5,693 nt of DNA, taken from positions 1-5,693 of the forward strand of contig JACZJD010000690.1 in assembly GCA_014860725.1 (NCBI GenBank), written 5' to 3'. Made by a program: the position numbers and the translations under genes. Below, piece after piece: positions 1 to 5,693 of the stretch. The notes under the pieces are model-generated. The model made no database searches. It was given only the letters and a program-made list of their open reading frames with translations, and was not told where the DNA came from. The stretch's first letter is position 1; the number at the start of each line of letters is the position of its first letter. The DNA is from Aquamicrobium sp. (GTDB lineage Bacteria > Pseudomonadota > Alphaproteobacteria > Rhizobiales > Rhizobiaceae).

Positions 1-2
1 TC

Positions 3-287
3 GCCGAGGTGATCGCCATGCGCGACGCGGTGCCGACCGAGGCGCTGGCGACGCCGTTCCGCAACGCCGCGCTGCGCGACGTCGCCCGCGAGGTCCTGGA
101 CATCTCGCGGCGCGGGCTCGCCGCGCGGGCGCGCAGGAACCGCGAGGGCAGCGACGAGACCGGCTACCTCGCGCCGCTCGACGAGGTCGTGGCGCGCGGC
201 ACCACCAGCGCCGAGGAAATGCTGACCGCCTGGCGCACCCGCTGGGGCGGCTCGATCGAGCCGGTGTTCCTCGAATACGCATATTAA
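3..287 (+). CDS. gshA: Glutamate-cysteine ligase, C-terminal end (partial)
   Basis: This is the 3' end of a gene that begins before the window; 94 codons and a TAA stop are present. Glutamate-cysteine ligase joins L-glutamate and L-cysteine using ATP, the first and usually rate-limiting step of cytoplasmic glutathione synthesis. The identification rests on the tail. A charged helical stretch (ARARRNREGSDET) is followed by LAPLDEVVARG and then the ending WGGSIEPVFLEYAY, which matches the C-terminus I know from the plant/alphaproteobacterial class of GshA. The catalytic core is outside the window, so activity cannot be judged. The ATG and GTG codons at the very beginning are internal. The reading frame stays open to the window edge and the residues before them (AEVIA) fit the family. 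The next gene is convergent and only 23 bp away. No clear terminator hairpin lies between the two. Confidence 0.85.
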   Translation, partial: AEVIAMRDAVPTEALATPFRNAALRDVAREVLDISRRGLAARARRNREGSDETGYLAPLDEVVARGTTSAEEMLTAWRTRWGGSIEPVFLEYAY

Positions 288-310
288 GAGTTAAGAGCGG
301 GCGCGCCGCG

Positions 311-2140
311 TCACTCGAAGCCGAACTCGCCGGGAGCCGGCGAGACGAAGGGCGTGTCCCACGCACCGCCGACGAAGAAGGGCATCTCGGCCTCGCCGCG
401 CGAGCCGTCCTCGGCCAGCGGCGTGAAGTAGCCCGAGAGCGCCAGCGCCCGGCCGAAATAGTGGACGATGCCGGCGAGCGACAGCACCAGCCGCTGGTCG
501 AGCGTCGCGTTGGCCTTCTCGATGCGGGCGACGCCGCCGGCGATCCTCGCCTTGAAGTCGAGGCCGCGCAGCGGCAGCGTGCCGCCGGCGACCTCCGTCA
601 GCGGGAAGAAGCCGCCGCCGCTCCACAGCGTCCGGAACTTCGCGAGGTCGAGGCCGACCAGCGCCCCCTGCCCCAGCGACGCCGACACCGAGCCTTCCGC
701 ACGGCGCAACGCCGTCTCCCAGTCGCCGCCCGCGCCCTTGAGCATGACCGACATCGTGGCCCTGCCCTGCGGCAGCAGGCGCTCGGCGCCCGCGGCCTTG
801 GCAAGCGCGAAGGCGTCGACATTGTTGGCCATCAGCCGCATCTCGACGGTCTTCTCCTCGCCCGCGCCGTCGATGCGCAGGCCGGCCTGCACCTCGCCGC
901 CGAAGGCTGTGGCGTCGGAGACGTCGAAGGCCGCCAGCGTGCCCTTGACCTGCGCCGAGGCGGCGATGTCGGTCAGCGCCACGCCGCCGAGCGTGGCGGC
1001 GGCCGAGGACAGCCGAAGATCGAGCGAGAGCTGGTCGGAGAAGGCGGTGTCGATCCTGTCCCGGAGGCTCTCCGTTCCCGGCGCGCCGGGCGTGAAGGCG
1101 AGCAGGAAGGAGCGCAGATCGAGCTTGTCGAAGGCCAGCGTGCCGGAGATGGCCGGCACCGGATCGGCGAAGGAAAGATCGAGCACGCCGCGGCCGGTGT
1201 TGCCGCCGAGCGTCAGCGCCGTCTGGTCGAGCCGCAGGCGCCTCGCGTTGCCCTGCACCCGGCTTGCGAGCGTCATCGCCCCGATGGCGGCGCCGGGCGC
1301 GATCCGGGTCTGGGACCATTCGAGCATGCGGCGGATCGACGGCGAGGAGAGCTTCACAGGTCCCTCGAAATAGGCCTCGCCCGACAGGTTCGCCACGCCC
1401 TCGAAGCTCGCCTCGACGAGCGGCGCCTTGAATGAGGCGTTGACCGTGGTGCTGCCGCCGGCCATCAGCAGCAGCGGCGAGGTGGCGGAGGCCTCGACGG
1501 CGACGTTCTCGCCGCGCCAGATGCCGGTGGCGACGAGCCGGGCGCCACGGTTGAGCGAGGGCCAGACGATGCGGCCGCGCAGGCTGGTGACGAGATCGCC
1601 GCCCGCATCCGCGATGCGGCCGTCGAAGAACTCGACCGTGCCGAAGGCGATGTCCGGCAGCGCGCCGACATCGGGGCTGGACGGGTTCTCGGCGACCACC
1701 CGGCGGGCCACCTCCACGGCGCGGATCATCCGTCCGCCGCCCGGCGAGGCGGGAAGGTCGATCACCGAGCCGGACATCGACAGCCGGAGCAGCGGCCGGT
1801 GCAGCGACATGCCGGAGAGCACGACGTTGCCGCGCAGCGCCGCGAGCGGCGACAGCGTGACCTCGAGCGACTCGGCCTCCAGCACCGGCGGCTGGCCGTC
1901 GCTCGCCCATTCGTGGAAGGCGACGTTCTCGAGCCGGGCCTCGAAGCCCGGCCAGACGTCGAGCACGGGCGCGGCCCCGAGCGACACGCGGTAGCCGCTC
2001 CACAGGCTCAGCTCATAGGCGATGCGGTCGCGCACGATCTGGGTGGAGGCGATCCACGGCAGGGCGGCGAAGGCGAGCAGGGCGAGCACCGCCAGAGTGG
2101 CGAGTGCTGCCAGTCCTCTCTTCACCGTCAGGATTCGCAT
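311..2140 (-). CDS. AsmA family envelope protein
   Basis: A 609-residue protein of the AsmA superfamily. Members are inner-membrane-anchored periplasmic proteins related to the bridge-like lipid-transport proteins (TamB, YhdP, AsmA), and in enteric bacteria they affect outer-membrane assembly and lipid homeostasis. The N-terminus is a basic leader (MRILTVKRG) and one hydrophobic segment at about residues 10-30. The typical AsmA N-terminal pattern follows: a region around GYRVSLGAAP and WPGFEARLENVAF (residues 49-75), then LEAESLEVTLSPLAALRGNVVLSGMSL (87-113). The C-terminal AsmA_2-like region at about 537-605 contains ATLDQRLVLSLAGIVHYFG and the ending PFFVGGAWDTPFVSP. The middle is repetitive beta-strand-like sequence. 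The start at ATG 2140 is firm on the upstream side, because an in-frame TGA lies at 2147-2149, and GAGG (2145-2148) sits 4 nt before it. The gene is divergent from the acetoacetyl-CoA synthetase gene. Its exact substrate is unknown. Confidence 0.85.
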   Translation of the reverse strand: MRILTVKRGLAALATLAVLALLAFAALPWIASTQIVRDRIAYELSLWSGYRVSLGAAPVLDVWPGFEARLENVAFHEWASDGQPPVLEAESLEVTLSPLAALRGNVVLSGMSLHRPLLRLSMSGSVIDLPASPGGGRMIRAVEVARRVVAENPSSPDVGALPDIAFGTVEFFDGRIADAGGDLVTSLRGRIVWPSLNRGARLVATGIWRGENVAVEASATSPLLLMAGGSTTVNASFKAPLVEASFEGVANLSGEAYFEGPVKLSSPSIRRMLEWSQTRIAPGAAIGAMTLASRVQGNARRLRLDQTALTLGGNTGRGVLDLSFADPVPAISGTLAFDKLDLRSFLLAFTPGAPGTESLRDRIDTAFSDQLSLDLRLSSAAATLGGVALTDIAASAQVKGTLAAFDVSDATAFGGEVQAGLRIDGAGEEKTVEMRLMANNVDAFALAKAAGAERLLPQGRATMSVMLKGAGGDWETALRRAEGSVSASLGQGALVGLDLAKFRTLWSGGGFFPLTEVAGGTLPLRGLDFKARIAGGVARIEKANATLDQRLVLSLAGIVHYFGRALALSGYFTPLAEDGSRGEAEMPFFVGGAWDTPFVSPAPGEFGFE

Positions 2141-2189
2141 GCCGCCTCACCGCCCCCGATTCCGCCCGCGGCGCATCCAGTTTCGCTAA

Positions 2190-2217
2190 ACAATACGCCG
2201 GACACCGGCATTTCAAG
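2190..2217 (-). promoter_or_regulatory. Candidate promoter for the AsmA-family gene
   Basis: Read on the minus strand, CTTGAA (2217-2212) resembles the alphaproteobacterial -35 element CTTGAC. TATTGT (2195-2190) resembles a -10 element, with 16 bp between them. Transcription would start near 2183, about 40 nt before the ATG at 2140. This is pattern matching only. The -10 match is moderate and other starts are possible. Confidence 0.3.
2197..2209. repeat. 13-bp inverted repeat in the divergent spacer (possible operator)
   Basis: GCCGG-ACA-CCGGC is a perfect 5-bp inverted repeat around a 3-bp centre. It falls between the -35-like and -10-like elements of the candidate minus-strand promoter, where a bound regulator would block transcription. 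In GC-rich DNA such short repeats also occur by chance, so the operator role is only a suggestion. Confidence 0.25.
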
Positions 2218-2276
2218 CTTTTATGGCCTCGCAATGGCGGTTTCCAACAAACGGAATCGTATTTTCGCCGGCTTGC

Positions 2277-2282
2277 CTTGAC
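2277..2282 (+). promoter_or_regulatory. Candidate -35 element for the acetoacetyl-CoA synthetase gene
   Basis: CTTGAC is an exact match to the -35 consensus of alphaproteobacterial housekeeping promoters. It lies 57 bp before the ATG, in the divergent spacer. No good -10 hexamer sits 16-18 bp downstream, where the sequence is around AACCGTG. The AT-rich GTTTAA at 2295-2300 is too close, at 12 bp. The promoter may therefore be weak, activator-dependent, or located elsewhere, for example at TATTTT (2260-2265). Confidence 0.3.
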
Positions 2283-2328
2283 CCGCGGCAGGATGTTTAA
2301 CCGTGCGCGGCATTGGCGACATTTTCCG

Positions 2329-2333
2329 GGAGG
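2329..2333 (+). promoter_or_regulatory. Ribosome binding site that decides the acetoacetyl-CoA synthetase start
   Basis: GGAGG, within GGGAGGAG at 2328-2335, lies 6 nt before ATG 2340. An in-frame TTG at 2313 would add nine residues (MATFSGRSR) but would place this strong Shine-Dalgarno inside the coding region. The ATG at 2340 is therefore preferred. Confidence 0.85.
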
Positions 2334-2339
2334 AGCCGC

Positions 2340-4298
<1,959 letters not shown>

Positions 4299-4424
4299 CG
4301 GCAGGCAAGGTTAACGAACGGTAACGGCGAAATTTACCTCGTTTTCACGAGCCATACCGATTCGTAAACCTGTAAACATCCGGGTAAGAAATCATTAAGG
4401 TCCGCCCACGATAGTCGTGCGTAA
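4299..4424. other. AT-rich control region upstream of the probable sRNA
   Basis: This stretch contains no plausible gene. Positions 4311-4400 are about 43% GC by my count, well below the neighbouring coding DNA. (T/G)TAA words occur at 4311, 4321, 4364, 4372, 4384, 4395 and 4421, with GTAAAC repeated at 4364 and 4372. A GANTC site (GATTC) lies at 4359-4363. CACGA-TAG-TCGTG at 4407-4419 is a perfect 5-bp inverted repeat. Base composition and repeated words suggest a promoter with regulator sites, not simply the tail of acsA2. Confidence 0.5.
4384..4398. promoter_or_regulatory. CtrA-like binding site
   Basis: GTAA, seven bases, then TTAA. This differs by one base from the TTAA-N7-TTAA box bound by the cell-cycle regulator CtrA, with exact spacing. 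It sits about 25-40 bp before the probable start of the small RNA, where CtrA boxes usually overlap the -35 region. Short AT words are common in AT-rich spacers, so this is suggestive only. Confidence 0.35.
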
Positions 4425-4530
4425 CTTGAGGGAGAGATCGGCTTCCGGCGCCCCCCGCGGAGCAGATACGCTCAAGCCCCTGTGTAGCAGCCCATTTTTC
4501 TCATTCGAGCGCCCTTTCCGGGCGCTTTTT
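4425..4530 (+). ncRNA. Probable trans-acting small RNA gene (about 105 nt)
   Basis: No open frame explains this segment, yet it has sRNA architecture ending in a strong terminator. CTTGAG (4425-4430) pairs perfectly with CTCAAG (4471-4476). Inside it, 4441-4447 pairs with 4458-4463 (one bulged T at 4444) and presents a 10-nt loop with six Cs (4451-4456), suited to pairing with ribosome binding sites. A mostly unpaired stretch follows, with a pyrimidine-rich tract (ATTTTTCTCATTC, 4494-4506) that could bind Hfq. Last comes the terminator hairpin. The 5' end is inferred, not seen: it could be about 4405 if the hairpin 4407-4419 belongs to it, or the RNA could be processed from the acsA2 3' UTR. 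Alphaproteobacteria carry conserved sRNAs of this size and style (the alpha-r families, EcpR1, MmgR). I cannot assign it to one from memory. Confidence 0.55.
4508..4530 (+). terminator. Rho-independent terminator
   Basis: AGCGCCC (4508-4514) and GGGCGCT (4520-4526) form a perfect 7-bp GC-rich stem around the 5-nt loop TTTCC. A run of five T (4526-4530), then C and three more T, follows. The T-run exists only on the + strand side, so it ends rightward transcription. It lies 210 bp past the acsA2 stop, which suits a separate sRNA better than an acsA2 terminator. Read from the histidine kinase side, the hairpin has no following U-run. Confidence 0.88.
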
Positions 4531-4563
4531 CTTTGGTGATTCGCTGCGCCGGCCGGGGCGGGC

Positions 4564-5693
4564 CTACTCGGCCAGCACCCGCGTCGAGGGGAAGACGATC
4601 TCGACCAGCGTGCCCTCGCCCGGCGTCGAGGCGATCGAGAAGCGGGCGCGGTTGGCCTCGACCATCGCCTTGGTCAGCGGCAGGCCGAGGCCGGTGCCGT
4701 CGTTGCGGCCGCGCTTCAGCGCGTTGATCTGCTTGAACGGCTTCAGCGCCTGGTCGATCTCGGCCAGCGTCATGCCGATGCCGGTGTCGCGCACCCGCAT
4801 CGCCACGTCGCCCGACGGCTCGTAGGCGGTCGAGACGATGACCTGCCCGCCCGCCTGCGTATAGCGGATGGCGTTCGACAGAAGGTTGAGCGCGATCTGG
4901 CGCACGCTCCTCAGATCGGCCACCACCTCCGGCAGGCGCGAGGCGAGCGAGGAGCGGATGATGACGCGCTCGCGGTTGGCCTGCGGCTGCATCATGGCGA
5001 CGGCTTCCGCCAGCGCCTCGTTGAGCGAGACGGCCTCGTAGTTCATCTCCTGCTCGCCGGCCTCGATCTTGGAGATGTCGAGGAGGTCGTTGACCAGATC
5101 GAGCACGTGGTTGCCGGAGCGGTTGATGTCGCGCAGATAGTCGCGGTAGCGGTCGGAGCCGATCGGGCCGAACTTCTCGTCCATCATCAGCTCGGAGAAG
5201 CCGATGATGGCGTTCAACGGCGTGCGGATCTCGTGGCTGACGCGGGCGAGGAACTCGGTCTTCTGCGACGAGGCGCGCTCGGCCTGGGCGCGCGCCTGCG
5301 TCAGCTCCTCCTCGGCGCGCTTGAACTGGGTGATGTCGCGCACCACGGCGCAGTAGCCGCTGTCTTCGGGCAGGCGGCCGATGGTCATGAACAGCGGGAT
5401 GAAGCGGCCTTCGGCCTCGCGGCCGATCACCTCGCGGCCGTCGTTCAGCACGCTGGCGACGCCGTTGTCGGCGAGGCCGGCGAGATAGTCGCGGGCCGAC
5501 TTCTGGCTCTCGATGGCGAACAGCGTCGCGAAGGGCTTGCCCTCGACCGCGGCGCTGTCGAAGCCGAACAGCGCCTCCGCCGGGCGGCTGATGTTGCGGA
5601 TCGTCCCGTCGGGCGCGATCAGCACCACGCCGTCGGTGGCGGTGTCGATGATGGTGCGCAGCTCGGCCAGCCGGCGCTCGAGCTCCTGCACCA
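4564..5693 (-). CDS. cbrA: PAS-domain sensor histidine kinase, CbrA/PleC/DivJ type (3' part)
   Basis: The gene starts beyond the window; about 376 C-terminal residues and a TAG stop are present. Numbering from Q/E-rich residue 1 at 5691 (a GTG that is probably internal), the order is: PAS domain (about 8-122, with TDGVVLIAPDGTIRNIS and VVRDITQFKRAEEEL), a short coiled coil (123-148), HisKA with phospho-acceptor H153 in SHEIRTPLNAIIGF, and HATPase_c. The latter has N-box N269/N273, G1 box DTGIGM (302-307), F-box around F319 and G2 box GTGLGL (332-337). All catalytic residues are intact and no receiver domain is fused. The HisKA sequence (FGPIGSDRYRDYLRDIN) and the FKQINALKRGRNDGTGLGLPLTKAMVEANRA-like tail resemble kinases acting on DivK. 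In S. meliloti CbrA controls DivK-CtrA signalling, the cell surface and symbiosis. The symbol rests on this resemblance and the acsA2 neighbour. PleC or DivJ remain possible. Confidence 0.75.
   Translation of the reverse strand, partial: VQELERRLAELRTIIDTATDGVVLIAPDGTIRNISRPAEALFGFDSAAVEGKPFATLFAIESQKSARDYLAGLADNGVASVLNDGREVIGREAEGRFIPLFMTIGRLPEDSGYCAVVRDITQFKRAEEELTQARAQAERASSQKTEFLARVSHEIRTPLNAIIGFSELMMDEKFGPIGSDRYRDYLRDINRSGNHVLDLVNDLLDISKIEAGEQEMNYEAVSLNEALAEAVAMMQPQANRERVIIRSSLASRLPEVVADLRSVRQIALNLLSNAIRYTQAGGQVIVSTAYEPSGDVAMRVRDTGIGMTLAEIDQALKPFKQINALKRGRNDGTGLGLPLTKAMVEANRARFSIASTPGEGTLVEIVFPSTRVLAE

Noticed and set aside
297..309. GC-rich inverted repeat between gshA and the AsmA-family gene, containing GGCGCGCC, as a terminator.
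   Set aside because: Only a 4-bp stem with a 5-nt loop and no T-run in either direction. It is better seen as chance in GC-rich sequence.
291..2003. A 570-codon minus-strand frame overlapping the AsmA-family gene, plus several plus-strand frames of 188-324 codons in the same region.
   Set aside because: These are Arg/Ala/Gly/Pro-rich shadow frames of the AsmA-family gene. That gene has a membrane anchor, family motifs and a bounded start.
2313..2339. Upstream TTG start for acsA2.
   Set aside because: The Shine-Dalgarno GGAGG at 2329-2333 fits ATG 2340, and the nine extra residues do not resemble the family N-terminus.
4508..4530. The spacer hairpin as a bidirectional terminator that also serves the histidine kinase gene.
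   Set aside because: Read on the minus strand, the hairpin is followed by CGAATGAG rather than a U-run. Efficient termination in that direction is not supported.
5689..5691. GTG near the window's right edge as the start of the histidine kinase.
   Set aside because: The frame stays open to the edge, and it would start directly at the linker before a PAS domain. CbrA-type kinases are longer and have further N-terminal sensory regions, so the gene is treated as partial.

Overview
The window looks like an ordinary chromosomal segment of a GC-rich alphaproteobacterium, most likely order Hyphomicrobiales (Rhizobiales). Three things point there: the plant/alphaproteobacterial-type glutamate-cysteine ligase C-terminus, the PleC/DivJ/CbrA-type histidine kinase, and a distribution of GANTC (CcrM methylation) sites skewed to the spacers. 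From memory, Sinorhizobium meliloti has an acetoacetyl-CoA synthetase gene (acsA2) close to cbrA; I could not check this against a database. I see no insertion sequence, integrase, CRISPR array, tRNA or rRNA.

Layout. Positions 1-287 (+) hold the last 94 codons of gshA (glutathione synthesis). After 23 bp comes the convergent 3' end of a complete 609-residue AsmA-family envelope protein (311-2140, -). A 199-bp divergent spacer (2141-2339) separates it from a complete acetoacetyl-CoA synthetase (2340-4298, +). This spacer carries candidate promoters in both directions, a 13-bp inverted repeat and two GANTC sites. A 265-bp spacer between convergent genes follows (4299-4563). It is unusually rich in signals: an AT-rich block with repeated (T/G)TAA words, including one CtrA-like pair, then a structured segment ending in a textbook rho-independent terminator on the + strand. 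I read it as a probable small-RNA gene. The window ends inside a convergent sensor histidine kinase (4564-5693, -), of which the last PAS domain, HisKA and HATPase domains are present.

How the parts relate. The three complete or nearly complete neighbours are not an operon: their directions are +, -, +, -. Acetoacetyl-CoA synthetase activates acetoacetate for the polyhydroxybutyrate/ketone-body cycle. The CbrA-type kinase belongs to the DivK-CtrA cell-cycle phosphorelay. The most interesting piece is the probable sRNA between them. It has a C-rich loop suited to pairing with ribosome binding sites, a U-rich tract before its terminator, and possible CtrA and CcrM control signals upstream.
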